From Glutamicibacter sp. JC586 (lineage in GTDB: Bacteria; Actinomycetota; Actinomycetes; Actinomycetales; Micrococcaceae): DNA of 64,000 bases. Position numbers and translations under genes: made by a program. This document shows positions 25,947-35,176 of the stretch, in pieces (positions within the stretch are counted from its first letter, which is position 1; each line of letters begins with the position of its first letter). The DNA lies in contig NZ_VHIN01000005.1 in assembly GCF_009805585.1 (NCBI RefSeq), positions 310,001 to 374,000 of the forward strand, written 5' to 3'. Below the pieces are notes generated by a model. It did no database searches. It was given only the letters and a program-made list of their open reading frames with translations, and had not been told where the DNA came from.

Positions 25947-27557
25947 TTATGAGGCGTGATTCATTTGCTCTGAGGCTTGCGCGCGCAGTACGTTCTTTTG
26001 AACTTTACCCGTTGAAGTGCGTGGCAAATCCTGCGGGAAGATGATGGTGCGCGGAACCTTGTAACCGGCAAGTTTCTCTTTGGCGAAAGCGATCAACTCA
26101 TCGACGTTCAGCGTGGACCCGGTTGATCGGATCACGTAGGCCACCGGGCGCTCGCCCCACTTTTCGTCGGCGATGCCAACTACCGCCAAATCCAACACCT
26201 CAGGGTGGGAGGCGAGAGCTTGTTCCACCTCAATGGTGGAGATATTTTCGCCGCCCGAGATGATGATGTCCTTGGCCCGGTCGCGGACCTGGATGTAGCC
26301 GTCGGGGTGCATGACACCTAGGTCTCCAGTGTGGAACCAGCCTCCGGCAAAGGCCTGCGTGGTCGCTTCTTTATCGCGGTAATAGCCGATCATGACGTTA
26401 TTTCCGCGCAGAACAATTTCACCCATGCTCTGGGCATCGGCGGGAACATCGTTCATGTTTTCATCAACGATGCGTACCGACTCGGAGGTGATCATTCCTA
26501 CTCCTTGTCGAGCCAGCTTGGCTGCGCGCTGGCCATCTTCCAGCTGGTCCCACTCGTCTTGGTATTCGCAGACCGTGTACGGCCCGTACACCTCGGTCAG
26601 ACCGTAGACGTGAACTACCTCGATGCCCAGCCTCTGAAGCTTAGAAATGATCGCAGGCGACGGCGGGGCACCGGCGGTAGTAATACGAAGCGGAGCATCA
26701 AGGAGATGAGCACGGGTTGAGTCGGCAATGATCGAACAGACCGTGGGTGCACCGCATAGGTGTGTGGTTCCCAGATTTTCAATCGAGTCCCAGACCGCAT
26801 CTTCCCGTACCCCGCGCAGGCACAGATGGGTGCCTCCTGCTGCTGTGACCGCCCAAGGTGTGCACCAACCGTTGCAGTGGAACATTGGAAGTGTCCAGAG
26901 ATATCTGGTGGAAGCGGTGAAACCCTGATGGTGTGCTTCACCGAGGGAATTCAGGTAGCTGCCTCGATGAGAATAGAGCACGCCTTTGGGCTTGCCAGTG
27001 GTTCCAGAGGTGTAGTTCAGGGTAATCGCTGATCGCTCGTCAGCGATGGCATAGGGCAGAGGCTCATTGCTAGCAGCAGATAACAACTCTTCCAGGGTGG
27101 CATCAACTTCGACGTCGGGGCGTTGGCCGGTGAACTGATCATCGGTGATTTCAATCAGTGCTTGCAGTGTTGGGTTTTCGCGGCGCAGGGTCCTGGTATT
27201 TTCGAGCAGCTCAGTGTCGGCTAACAGTAGCTTCGCTCCGGAATGATCCATGATGTATTGCAGTTCATGGGCTGAAAGTCTGGTGTTTAAAGCGATGAGA
27301 ACGCCGCCGGCCAGTGGCACCGCATAGTGAGCCATTAACATCTCGGGGGTATTCGGTGCCAAAACGGCGACTCGATCACCGGGGTTGATGCGCTCGGCCA
27401 GAACCTGGGCGAAACGGTGAACCACGGATTCGAATTGTTCATAGTTATAACTGCGGGTTCCGTGGATGATGGCGGTTTTCTGTGGATAAGCCTCCGCTGA
27501 GCGTTCAAGGAAACGCAACGGAGTTAGTTCAGAATGGTTGGCTTGAATTTCTACCAT
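25947..27557 (-). CDS. Acyl-CoA synthetase (medium/long-chain AMP-forming)
   Basis: 536 residues. The AMP-binding P-loop TLNYTSGTTGKPKGVLYSHR is near residue 180, the second motif AGGWFHTGDLGVMHPDGYIQV near 410, and the catalytic Lys lies in the end motif LPRTSTGKVQKNVLR. The segment SHRGSYLNSLGEAHHQGF and WTLPMFHCNGW place it with the group annotated as long-chain fatty acid or 3-methylmercaptopropionyl-CoA ligases. The ATG at 27557 with an AAGGA site is preferred over the longer frame. First gene of the pair with the thioesterase. Confidence 0.88.
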   Translation of the reverse strand: MVEIQANHSELTPLRFLERSAEAYPQKTAIIHGTRSYNYEQFESVVHRFAQVLAERINPGDRVAVLAPNTPEMLMAHYAVPLAGGVLIALNTRLSAHELQYIMDHSGAKLLLADTELLENTRTLRRENPTLQALIEITDDQFTGQRPDVEVDATLEELLSAASNEPLPYAIADERSAITLNYTSGTTGKPKGVLYSHRGSYLNSLGEAHHQGFTASTRYLWTLPMFHCNGWCTPWAVTAAGGTHLCLRGVREDAVWDSIENLGTTHLCGAPTVCSIIADSTRAHLLDAPLRITTAGAPPSPAIISKLQRLGIEVVHVYGLTEVYGPYTVCEYQDEWDQLEDGQRAAKLARQGVGMITSESVRIVDENMNDVPADAQSMGEIVLRGNNVMIGYYRDKEATTQAFAGGWFHTGDLGVMHPDGYIQVRDRAKDIIISGGENISTIEVEQALASHPEVLDLAVVGIADEKWGERPVAYVIRSTGSTLNVDELIAFAKEKLAGYKVPRTIIFPQDLPRTSTGKVQKNVLRAQASEQMNHAS

Positions 27558-27880
27558 GGGGGATCCTTCACTCAGCATCTCTGGCATCTTCGACAGGCAA
27601 TGTGGGCGTGATCCACAACACTGCAACCTCTATCGTGGCATGAGCTTGAACGTCAAAGAAAGAAACTCGGTCTCATTACGGTAGGCGGTTCTTTGGTGCG
27701 ATGAAGTGACCGGAGGGTTCTCCATGTCGAGATGAGTGGAACTAGGCCAAAGTCACACTTTTTCTGAACAATCGACTGTACAAGTCGGCGTATTGGCTTG
27801 AGAGTCGAACGAATTAGCGAATATTGCGATTTACGAAGTGAATTGTTTGACGATACTTCACCCTGCCCCATATCGTTTTA

Positions 27881-27970
27881 ACCAGAATCAAGAGCATCAG
27901 CTATAAGGCCCTGGCTTGCTGATCGGCAACCCTCTCTACGGTAGTGGGGTGCTCCAGGTGAGGATTCGGT
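27881..27970 (+). ncRNA. SAM-IV (SAM-I/IV) riboswitch aptamer
   Basis: The sequence follows the actinobacterial SAM-IV pattern. Pairings seen: closing stem GAATC (27885-27889) with GATTC (27963-27967), extended by ACC with GGT; ATCAGC (27896-27901) with GCTGAT (27918-27923); CCTGG (27910-27914) with CCAGG (27954-27958). The conserved core CGGCAACCC and GGGGTGCTCC is present. SAM-IV elements bind S-adenosylmethionine and usually lower expression of sulfur genes. The only gene downstream is the flavin reductase at 28102. Confidence 0.85.
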
Positions 27971-27992
27971 TTTGTGCCAAGTGGCACTAAAA
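27970..27992 (+). promoter_or_regulatory. Hairpin after the riboswitch, possible expression platform
   Basis: GTGCCA (27974-27979) and TGGCAC (27982-27987), lengthened by TTTT and AAAA. It starts at the last base of the aptamer; no T-run follows, so it is not a simple terminator. Confidence 0.45.
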
Positions 27993-28101
27993 CAAGTACC
28001 GCGCACTGTGTGAACGACTAGCGAGAACTGATTTCTGCGCACGCCGGATCAGTTTCATCATTGTCGTCAGTGCAGTGGGCAAGACCAGAAGGAATCGTGC
28101 C

Positions 28102-28602
28102 ATGTCATTGAATCGTGAACTTGACCCGCTGACCCTGCGCAAGGTTTTCGCTCAGCATCCCTCAGGTATCGCAGCATTGAGCGCTGAGATTGAGGGTGTG
28201 AAAACCGGAATTATCGCCTCGTCATTCACCGTCGGAGTTTCTCTGGAACCGGCCTTGGTGATGTTCGCGATCCAGAAAACGTCAAATACCTGGCCCAAAC
28301 TTCGCAAGGCAAGTCGCATCGGAGTTTCGGTGCTGAGTGATCGAAACGGCGGGGTGTGTACTCAGATTGCCTCGAAAAACGGCGACCGTTTCCGTGACAT
28401 TGATACGCTCACTACCGAACAGGGAGCACTGTTTATCGAGGAGTCCACCCTGTGGCTGGAAACTTCGATCTACAACGAGGTCGAAGCTGGTGACCACTGG
28501 GTTGTTCTCCTTGAAGTACACGGGCACCACGCCTCGGAACACTCTCCGCAGATTTTCCATGATTCCCGATTTCATTCAATCCCAGTTCCTGAACTCGTCT
28601 AA
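28102..28602 (+). CDS. Flavin reductase family protein
   Basis: 166 residues of the FMN-binding split-barrel flavin reductase family. FAQHPSGIAALSAEIEG, IIASSFTVGVSLEPALVMFA and TSNTWPKLRKASRIGVSVL follow the family's flavin-binding order. Such enzymes supply reduced flavin to monooxygenases. The SAM-IV riboswitch upstream suggests a role in sulfur supply, for example with a sulfonate or sulfone monooxygenase encoded elsewhere (inference). The ATG at 28102 has an AGAAGGA site; the frame is open back to 28075. Confidence 0.85.
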   Translation: MSLNRELDPLTLRKVFAQHPSGIAALSAEIEGVKTGIIASSFTVGVSLEPALVMFAIQKTSNTWPKLRKASRIGVSVLSDRNGGVCTQIASKNGDRFRDIDTLTTEQGALFIEESTLWLETSIYNEVEAGDHWVVLLEVHGHHASEHSPQIFHDSRFHSIPVPELV

Positions 28603-28627
28603 ATCGTCAACGAAGTAACCGTTCGAG

Positions 28628-28661
28628 TGCCCCGGTAAGATCACGTGATCACACCGGGGCA
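28628..28661 (+). terminator. Terminator of the flavin reductase gene
   Basis: TGCCCCGGT (28628-28636) pairs with ACCGGGGCA (28653-28661), followed by TTTCT. The loop contains the palindrome TCACGTGA. Confidence 0.7.
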
Positions 28662-28699
28662 TTTCTGTAGTCTCGTCGCCGCGTGGGGCGTGTGGTGGG

Positions 28700-29149
28700 T
28701 TATCCACTGCGTGCAAATCGCACGTGACAGAGAAAATGTGGACGGCGGGGATATCTGCAGAGGAGTAGTCCACTTAACCCATAGTGACTAAGGGTTTTGT
28801 GATGATTCGGCTATCCACAAGGTTTTCCACACGCCTGTGGGTGAATGTGTAGAACTGTGTGGAAATCGCTAAAAACACTGAATTCTGGCCTTTTTTGACT
28901 GTTGATAACACTGGCGCAAGTATCGTGACCTTCAACAAAATAAGTTTCTGTCCACAGTTGTGTAAACCTAAATGGACTAGTCAAACGCTATTACTGCGTG
29001 GTAAAGGATATTCATCCACAGGGTTCTCCCCAGATAGTAAACAGGCCAGTCCACAAGGAGGGGCCTGTTATGCACAGGTTCTGTGGATAACGAGGTTTAC
29101 GCGGTCAAATAACGGTCCTACTGTTGACTTTGGGACAGAAATATCCACA
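28700..29149. repeat. Cluster of DnaA-box-like sequences upstream of dnaB
   Basis: Nine-mers close to the DnaA box TTATCCACA: TTATCCACT 28700, CTATCCACA 28811, TTTTCCACA 28823, CTGTCCACA 28948, TCATCCACA 29012, CAGTCCACA 29047, TTATGCACA 29068 and ATATCCACA 29141 on the plus strand; on the minus strand a perfect TTATCCACA at 29082-29090 and TTATCAACA at 28900-28908. Ten sites in 450 bases is far above chance. The area between 28861 and 28950 is AT-rich. The sites could titrate DnaA, let DnaA regulate dnaB, or belong to an origin. Confidence 0.7.
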
Positions 29150-29252
29150 GACGTCATCCACTCAATTGTCGGTATCGAATGACATGATGGAGCGTTGCCA
29201 TCGGGCAAGGAAGTTTTTCCCAGCGGGTCAATAGGGGATGGAAGTGTCTGTA

Positions 29253-30608
<1,356 letters not shown>

Positions 30609-30656
30609 TCCCAGTCAGACCTATTTTTGTGGCTACCCAGTTTGTCGATTGCTGAC

Positions 30657-30662
30657 TATAGT
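30657..30662 (+). promoter_or_regulatory. -10 element of the ZIP-like gene (leaderless)
   Basis: TATAGT lies 7 bases before the ATG at 30670. Confidence 0.5.
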
Positions 30663-30669
30663 GGGTGCC

Positions 30670-31413
30670 ATGTTGGCTTCGTTGCAGGCCCTGATGTGGG
30701 GCACGGTAGCTGGATCGGCACTATTGCTGGGTTCCTCCGCAGCATGGTGGCTAAAAATTCCGAAGGTATGGGTCAGCGCGATCATGGCCTTCGGCGCTGG
30801 AGTACTGGTCAGTGCGCTGAGTTTTGAACTTGTGCTTGAGGCATTTGAAACTGGCGGACTTGTAGCCACGGTAGCCGGTGTACTGGTTGGTGCAGCGTTG
30901 TACTTTTCGGCGAACCGACTACTTGACTGGCGTACTAAAAATCGACAGAAATCCACGGGGAACACTGGGGGCGGTGAGGGGTCCGGAACCGCATTAGCCG
31001 TCGGCGCCCTCATTGACGGCATCCCTGAATCGGTGGCCTTGGGGCTGAGCGTGGTGACTGGTGCCAGTATCAACCCTGCCATGCTCATCGCCATCTTTAT
31101 TTCCAACGTGCCAGAAGGCCTGGCCAGTACCGCCCAGATGAAAAGCGCAGGCCGCAAGGGGTCATCGATTGCTTTACTGTGGGGATCCATTACGGTTGCT
31201 AGTGGACTGGCTGCCTTCTTCGGGGCGCTGGTTATGGCATCCATGCCTGAAGAAGTTCTGGCCTTCGCGACGGCAGTGGCCGCAGGCGGGATTTTGACGA
31301 TGATTGCCGACACGATGATTCCTGAAGCTTACGCTGTGGAGCATGACTACACCGGATTGTTGGTTACCGGTGGCTTCCTTTCGGCCTTTGTCCTGCACGT
31401 TCTAGGCGGTTAG
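30670..31413 (+). CDS. ZIP-family transporter-like membrane protein
   Basis: 247 residues, about eight helices. The central pair has the ZIP spacing with DGIPESVALGL and ISNVPEGLAST in place of the usual HNFPEG and HNIPEG; the Pro-Glu cores are kept but the leading His residues are replaced by Asp and Ser. The family moves Zn or other divalent metals inward. With changed ligands, metal choice or activity may differ. Short His-poor loop between helices 3 and 4. ATG 30670 follows a -10 by 7 bases; the frame is open upstream into dnaB. Confidence 0.75.
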   Translation: MLASLQALMWGTVAGSALLLGSSAAWWLKIPKVWVSAIMAFGAGVLVSALSFELVLEAFETGGLVATVAGVLVGAALYFSANRLLDWRTKNRQKSTGNTGGGEGSGTALAVGALIDGIPESVALGLSVVTGASINPAMLIAIFISNVPEGLASTAQMKSAGRKGSSIALLWGSITVASGLAAFFGALVMASMPEEVLAFATAVAAGGILTMIADTMIPEAYAVEHDYTGLLVTGGFLSAFVLHVLGG

Positions 31414-31435
31414 GAAAAGCTGGCATGATTAGGGC

Positions 31436-32821
31436 ATGCCCCTAAGACGTAGTAGCCACACCCCTGCGCCCGCTACAGAGACCATCTACGCACCGCGGTT
31501 CCTTGCCACCACCATGGGCATGTTCATTCTGGTGTTTCTCGTGGCCTTTGAATCCATGGCGGTCACCACCGTCATGCCGATGGTCAGCGAACTGCTCAAT
31601 GGTGAACGCTATTTTGCGCTGGCCTTTGCCGCGCCGATTGCTAGTGGGATGCTGGGCATGGTGGCCGCTGGCGAAGTCACCGACCGCTGGGGGCCAAAAT
31701 ACCCCTTATTCATCAGCGTCGCGATCTTCTGCGTGGGCTTACTGATCTGCGGTTCGGCAGTAAATATGCAGACACTCATTGGTGGACGAATCTTGCAGGG
31801 CGTCGGTGGTGGAGCCATCACGGTGGCCATCTACGTACTGATTGCTCGCGCCTACCCTGGGCACTTACACTCAAAAATCTTTGCACTCTTCGCCACGGCC
31901 TGGGTACTGCCAGCGATGGTTGGACCGTGGCTGGCCGGCCTCATGGCAGTGCACCTTGGGTGGCGTTGGGTCTTTTCGGGTGTCGCCGTTTTGGTGGTGG
32001 TTTCCTTCTGCGCAATGATTCCGGTACTCAAATCACTGGACTCTGTGCGCAATAAAGATCTCGGTCCGGTTTCACTCAAACGCCTGGCGCTCGCCGGGCT
32101 TACCGGTCTCGCCGTGATCTCGATGAACCTCTTGGGCAACTCTAACAGCAGGTTCTCACTGATCGGTCTCGCGTTGGCCCTGTTGGTCGCGTTGGTGGCC
32201 ATTCGCCCACTGCTGCCCCGTGGAACATTCAAGGTCAGCCGTGGTTTGCCAGCAACCATCATGACCAGGATTTTCATTACCGGTGCTTTCTTTGGTGTGG
32301 AGGTTTACCTGCCGTACCTGCTGCGCGAGGAGTACTTCCTTGCCCCGGACCGGGCCGGTCTGATTTTGACCGCGTCGGCCCTGTGCTGGTCGGTGGGTTC
32401 CTGGCTGCAAGGAAAATTGGGGGAGCGGGTCTCTTCCTCGACGTGCATTACCTTGGGAGCCGTGGCCGGGAGCGTGGCCATAGCCACTGCATTGGCCACG
32501 GCGATCTTCCACCCGCCGGTGATCGTGCTGGTGTGTGGCTGGGCCGTGGGTGGATTTGGTATGGGAATGATCTTTCCCCGGCAAAACGTCAACATGCTCG
32601 CCCTATCAGCCAAGGAAGAACAGGGCTTTAACTCCTCAGCCATGTCCGTGGCGGACTCGTTGGGCAATGCCGGGGCCACGGCCATCGGCGGTGTCATCTT
32701 TGCGATGGCCGCTGCCGGTACCGGATTCATTTCGGTCTTCACCTTCAGCTTGGTGTTGATCCTGATCTTGATCGTCATTTCGCCACGGACCAAGGGAAGC
32801 CCAGTTTCTGTAGCCGGTTAG
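31436..32821 (+). CDS. MFS transporter (drug efflux type)
   Basis: 461 residues with about 14 helices. The first loop after helix 2 has AAGEVTDRWGPKYPLFIS, the MFS motif A, and VGGGAITVAIYVLIARAYPG follows. It resembles actinobacterial multidrug/H+ antiporters. The start is ATG with no clear ribosome site. It ends overlapping the convergent GNAT gene by 4 bases. Substrate unknown. Confidence 0.82.
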   Translation: MPLRRSSHTPAPATETIYAPRFLATTMGMFILVFLVAFESMAVTTVMPMVSELLNGERYFALAFAAPIASGMLGMVAAGEVTDRWGPKYPLFISVAIFCVGLLICGSAVNMQTLIGGRILQGVGGGAITVAIYVLIARAYPGHLHSKIFALFATAWVLPAMVGPWLAGLMAVHLGWRWVFSGVAVLVVVSFCAMIPVLKSLDSVRNKDLGPVSLKRLALAGLTGLAVISMNLLGNSNSRFSLIGLALALLVALVAIRPLLPRGTFKVSRGLPATIMTRIFITGAFFGVEVYLPYLLREEYFLAPDRAGLILTASALCWSVGSWLQGKLGERVSSSTCITLGAVAGSVAIATALATAIFHPPVIVLVCGWAVGGFGMGMIFPRQNVNMLALSAKEEQGFNSSAMSVADSLGNAGATAIGGVIFAMAAAGTGFISVFTFSLVLILILIVISPRTKGSPVSVAG

Positions 32822-33150
32822 TCGCGCGGCAAGATGTCCAGGTGAGCCTTAGTTGGCTGAACTAGGTGCTGGTCGTATTCGCGGTGTTTGGCCACGTAGT
32901 TTTTGACGTACGGGCATACGGCCACAATTTTCGCTCCGCTGGCAATGGTGTTCTCTAATGCGAACTTCACCATCGTGCTAGCCAGCCCCTGCCCGCCATA
33001 TTCTTCATCCACGGTGGTGTGGAAAAAGATCCGTTCGATACCGGTAGCACCTTCAAAGTCACGGAAGTGCGCGGCGCCAATGATCTTGTCATCGTATTCG
33101 AGGGCGAAACGCCTACGTTCTAGAAGCGATACTGGTTTGATTTCACTCAT
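32818..33150 (-). CDS. Small GNAT-like N-acetyltransferase (YjdJ/NATD1 type)
   Basis: 110 residues. The acetyl-CoA loop is EEYGGQGLASTMVKFAL and the end has AVCPYVKNYVAKHREYDQHL, both typical of the short GNAT subfamily represented by YjdJ. Substrate unknown. TAGGA ribosome site. Encoded 17 bases after the pirin gene and possibly co-transcribed with it. Confidence 0.8.
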   Translation of the reverse strand: MSEIKPVSLLERRRFALEYDDKIIGAAHFRDFEGATGIERIFFHTTVDEEYGGQGLASTMVKFALENTIASGAKIVAVCPYVKNYVAKHREYDQHLVQPTKAHLDILPRD

Positions 33151-33167
33151 GATCAGTTTCCTAGGAT

Positions 33168-34169
33168 TCAGGACGGGTTGACGCGAGGGCGCAGGCGAAC
33201 AGTGGGCAAGGTTGGGGCAGGTAAGGCCGCTGGAGTGTTGGGTGGGAATGGACCAAAACGATCTTCACTGGCATCGCCCGGTTCGGCTCCGATTTCTGCT
33301 TGCCATTGTGCACGGAAGGCAAGGACCTCCTCATGGGTGCGGCCCACAAAGTTCCACCACATCAAAATGTCCTCATTCAGCGGTTCGCCGCCGATGAGCA
33401 AGGCCAGCACCGGGTCATCTCCGGAGGCTAAACGCAGAGTTTTACATCCAGCTCGCACGAAGCCGAGTTCTCGTGGGGCCAACTGCTGCCCGTTAACATT
33501 GAGAGCGCCCGAATCTACGAGGACTCCATGCTCATGATGTTCCGGGACGAGTACCTGGATCTCGGTGTTCGGTGCCAAACGTAGTTCCGCGCCACCGAGT
33601 TCGGTGTGGGTGATGACCGGGGACGTGGATCGTTGTCCGGCGATTTCATAACTGCCCAGGAATACCGAGATTGACCAGTTGTCACCGTGAAGAGGCTCGG
33701 GCCGGTAGTTCTCAAAAGTATGTTCCATGTTTCGAGCGTGATCTGGCAACGCAGTCCACAGCTGGGCACCATGCAAGATGGTGGTGTCATCTGTGAGAAT
33801 TTCTGAATGGCTAATGCCATGTCCGGCGGTCATGAGGTTAACCTCGCCAGGACGCACGGTGGCTTTGAACCCTGCCGAATCCAAGTGGTTGATTCCTCCA
33901 GTGAACAACCATGAGACAGTTTGTAGGCCGGTATGTGGGTGGCGTGGAACGTTCATGCCACCGGTGGCTTTAACGTCGTCGGGACCATAGTGGTCCAGGA
34001 AGCACCATGCGCCAATGAGGCTGCGTTGCTTTTGCGGCAGGGTGCGGAAGACTGTCATGGCGCGTGGGCCGCCCAAGGGGACTTCACGGGGAGTGAGGAT
34101 TTCAACCTCAGCGTGGGACGCGACTTTGCAACAGTCGATTTCAGCGGGGCTGTGCTCCAGATTGCTCAT
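33168..34169 (-). CDS. Pirin family protein
   Basis: 333 residues with two cupin barrels. The N-terminal barrel has the metal-binding motifs VPRHPHTGLQTVSWLFTGG and LMTAGHGISHSEIL with three His and one Glu. Bacterial pirins are iron proteins; some act as quercetin dioxygenases and others as redox regulators. Divergent from an OhrR-like regulator, with a 10-base palindrome between, which suggests oxidative-stress control (inference). Confidence 0.88.
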   Translation of the reverse strand: MSNLEHSPAEIDCCKVASHAEVEILTPREVPLGGPRAMTVFRTLPQKQRSLIGAWCFLDHYGPDDVKATGGMNVPRHPHTGLQTVSWLFTGGINHLDSAGFKATVRPGEVNLMTAGHGISHSEILTDDTTILHGAQLWTALPDHARNMEHTFENYRPEPLHGDNWSISVFLGSYEIAGQRSTSPVITHTELGGAELRLAPNTEIQVLVPEHHEHGVLVDSGALNVNGQQLAPRELGFVRAGCKTLRLASGDDPVLALLIGGEPLNEDILMWWNFVGRTHEEVLAFRAQWQAEIGAEPGDASEDRFGPFPPNTPAALPAPTLPTVRLRPRVNPS

Positions 34170-34190
34170 GTGCCAAGGTTATGCACTGCG

Positions 34191-34200
34191 CAAAATTTTG
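34191..34200. promoter_or_regulatory. Palindrome between pirin and the OhrR-like gene
   Basis: CAAAATTTTG, a perfect 10-base palindrome, 22 bases upstream of the pirin start in the divergent region. It could be part of an OhrR-type site. Confidence 0.3.
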
Positions 34201-34274
34201 GCCACAAGAAACTGTTCAAGACAGGGGTACGATCGATACACCGGTAGTGTCCCATTTAAGGAGTTTGCAGCAAC

Positions 34275-34736
34275 GTGGACGGTATGAGCCAACAGGCCGA
34301 GGATCTTCTCAAACTGGAAAGACAAGTGTGCTTCGGTCTAGCGGTCGCTTCGAGAACCGTGATTTCCGCCTACAAGCCTGTGCTGGATCCTTTGGGTCTG
34401 ACACATCCGCAGTATTTGGTGATGCTGGCGTTGTGGGACTCAGGGCCGATGAGTGCTCGTGAACTCAGTGAGCAGTTGCATCTAGATCCTGGAACCCTGT
34501 CGCCTTTGGTGAAAAGGCTGGAAGCTGCCGGGCTGGTGGACAAAGCCAAAAACCCGCAAGACGAACGGGCGGTTATCCTGCAACCCACTGCCAAGGGTGC
34601 AGAATTGCGCAAGGACGCATTGAACGTGCCCGTGGAGATGATGGCGCGGCTGCAGCTATCCGAGAAGGAAGTTGTTGAGCTCAGAGGGATTTTAGATCAC
34701 TTGATTGACGCCGGTGGAAACGCTCCGAAGGTGTGA
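34275..34736 (+). CDS. MarR-family regulator of the OhrR type
   Basis: 153 residues. The N-terminal QVCFGLAVASRTVISAYKP carries a Cys in the position of the OhrR peroxide-sensing Cys, followed by the conserved LGLTHPQYLVMLALWD. The winged helix (LSEQLHLDPGTLSPLVKRLE, AKNPQDERAVIL) is standard. OhrR releases DNA when its Cys is oxidised by organic peroxide. No ohr gene is adjacent. Start is GTG with AAGGAG 11 bases upstream; ATG at 34284 is possible. Confidence 0.82.
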   Translation: MDGMSQQAEDLLKLERQVCFGLAVASRTVISAYKPVLDPLGLTHPQYLVMLALWDSGPMSARELSEQLHLDPGTLSPLVKRLEAAGLVDKAKNPQDERAVILQPTAKGAELRKDALNVPVEMMARLQLSEKEVVELRGILDHLIDAGGNAPKV

Positions 34737-34744
34737 TTAAAAAT

Positions 34745-34775
34745 TTAGTTTGTGCACCAACTAATAACGTATACT
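34745..34775 (+). promoter_or_regulatory. MarR-type operator overlapping a promoter
   Basis: TTAGTTTGTGCACCAACTAA (34745-34764) is palindromic in 18 of 20 positions. It covers the -35 region of a promoter whose -10 is TATACT (34770-34775). It begins 9 bases after the MarR stop and precedes the small gene at 34823, so the regulator probably represses that gene. Confidence 0.6.
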
Positions 34776-34822
34776 GGTAACAGGAACACGACCGAATACG
34801 CGTACTGCAAAGGATCACCCTC

Positions 34823-35080
34823 ATGGATGAATCGCCGCTGCCAATCATCACCGATACCACTGGCCTGAGCACCGGATACCGCATTCTCTGGCGCCTGAAG
34901 TATTTAGGTTTGAGCATCTTTGGCCCCGCAGAACGTCGTGTGGTTTTGAGCCCACGTGAACGCGCCAAGTGGGACCGTGCAATGAAGGTCAAGGCAGCTC
35001 ATGAGGCTGCGGGAACTCAGCCCGACGAGCAGACCTTGTACACGGTCAGCCGCATGGAACCACGTCGCCGCCCCAACTAG
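34823..35080 (+). CDS. Small conserved-looking protein of unknown function
   Basis: 85 residues, no signal peptide and no Cys. Contains RILWRLKYLGLSIFGPAERR and a basic, Arg-rich tail. The ribosome site AAAGGA is well placed, and a real-looking promoter and operator precede it, so it is very likely expressed. No family is recognised. Under probable control of the MarR/OhrR-like gene just upstream. Confidence 0.65.
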   Translation: MDESPLPIITDTTGLSTGYRILWRLKYLGLSIFGPAERRVVLSPRERAKWDRAMKVKAAHEAAGTQPDEQTLYTVSRMEPRRRPN

Positions 35081-35176
35081 GCCAGACACGCGCCGGGTCC
35101 TGCTGTTGCGGTCTTCGCCCGGAATCGGTCGTAGGTTTGGCAATGATGCCAAGAACCTGGGCGTTGCGATGGAACA

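Larger units (their letters stand above)
27558..28101 (+). other. 544-base gap holding a SAM-IV riboswitch
   Basis: Divergent region between the acyl-CoA synthetase and the flavin reductase. Bases 27881-27970 hold a riboswitch and 27970-27992 a hairpin. The left 320 bases have no convincing gene; a 72-residue minus-strand frame at 27653-27871 lacks a ribosome site and family resemblance. Confidence 0.6.
28603..29252 (+). other. 650-base gap upstream of dnaB with a DnaA-box cluster
   Basis: Begins with the flavin reductase terminator and then carries many DnaA-box-like 9-mers up to about 29150. Reading frames here (for example 28859-29182) have no ribosome site or family resemblance and I do not call them. 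Confidence 0.6.

Noticed and set aside
27653..27871. 72-codon minus-strand frame upstream of the SAM-IV riboswitch
   Set aside because: No ribosome site or recognisable protein features.
28700..29150. Main chromosomal oriC
   Set aside because: No dnaA, dnaN or rpmH nearby; the box cluster is real but its neighbours are wrong for the usual actinobacterial origin.
28859..29182. 107-codon plus-strand frame in the DnaA-box region
   Set aside because: No ribosome site, no domain, and it runs through the box cluster; composition is non-coding.
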